In this document: positions 5,766 through 5,811 of the stretch, piece by piece
How the letters are laid out: every line of letters begins with the position of its first letter
How positions within the stretch are numbered: position 1 is the first letter of the stretch
Source: Candidatus Omnitrophota bacterium
GTDB taxonomy: Bacteria; Omnitrophota; Koll11; Gorgyraeales; Gorgyraeaceae
DNA: 5,811 bases
Direction: 5' to 3'
NCBI GenBank assembly: GCA_018818505.1
Contig: JAHIRR010000151.1
Coordinates: 1 to 5,811, forward strand
Translations under genes and position numbers: made by a program
The notes under the pieces: generated by a model
Databases searched by the model: none
The model's input: only the letters and a program-made list of their open reading frames with translations
What the model was told of the DNA's origin: nothing

Positions 5766-5811
5766 AGCATGGTTTGATAGCTTGGTTCGGTTACGGTTAT
5801 GGCTATGGTGT

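Overview
The window holds seven tandem genes, all on the + strand, with no mobile-element gene, RNA gene or CRISPR array. In order they are mtnA (methionine salvage, 5' end outside the window), thiL (thiamine-phosphate kinase), tsaE and tsaB (tRNA t6A synthesis), alr (alanine racemase), greA (transcript cleavage factor) and an exported SurA/PpiC-type peptidyl-prolyl isomerase. Coding density is high. The proteins are ordinary bacterial housekeeping enzymes. A PpiC-type foldase with a signal peptide, together with alanine racemase, suggests a peptidoglycan-containing, probably diderm bacterium. The mixed style (lysine-rich proteins, many ATA/AGA/AGG codons, moderate GC) and the gene order would fit an uncultivated lineage such as Omnitrophota, but that placement is an inference and could not be tested here.

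Layout: mtnA and thiL overlap by 29 nt, and tsaB and alr overlap by 4 nt (ATGA). The thiL-tsaE, tsaE-tsaB and alr-greA junctions have short gaps of 46, 76 and 70 nt, and each gap is largely filled by a long inverted repeat. The greA-surA gap of 86 nt carries no such repeat but has a plausible extended -10 promoter and a strong Shine-Dalgarno. The order thiL-tsaE-tsaB matches a known bacterial arrangement (for example the Bacillus thiL-tsaE-tsaB-rimI-tsaD cluster), here followed by alr instead of rimI/tsaD.

The most notable content is a set of five long, near-perfect palindromes. One sequence family occurs twice: once inside the mtnA reading frame (289-338) and once between alr and greA (4177-4228). 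A different, perfect 27-bp inverted repeat lies in frame inside tsaB (2668-2723). A GTTAAC-rich repeat supplies the last codons and stop of tsaE and fills the tsaE-tsaB gap. An AT-rich 16-bp inverted repeat overlaps the thiL stop codon. Two of these sit in frame inside otherwise conserved enzymes, where they appear to code for extra surface-loop residues. This is reminiscent of the protein-coding Rickettsia palindromic elements, though no sequence relationship is claimed. In two families each arm is itself a small stem-loop, so the elements look like inverted duplications of short palindromes.
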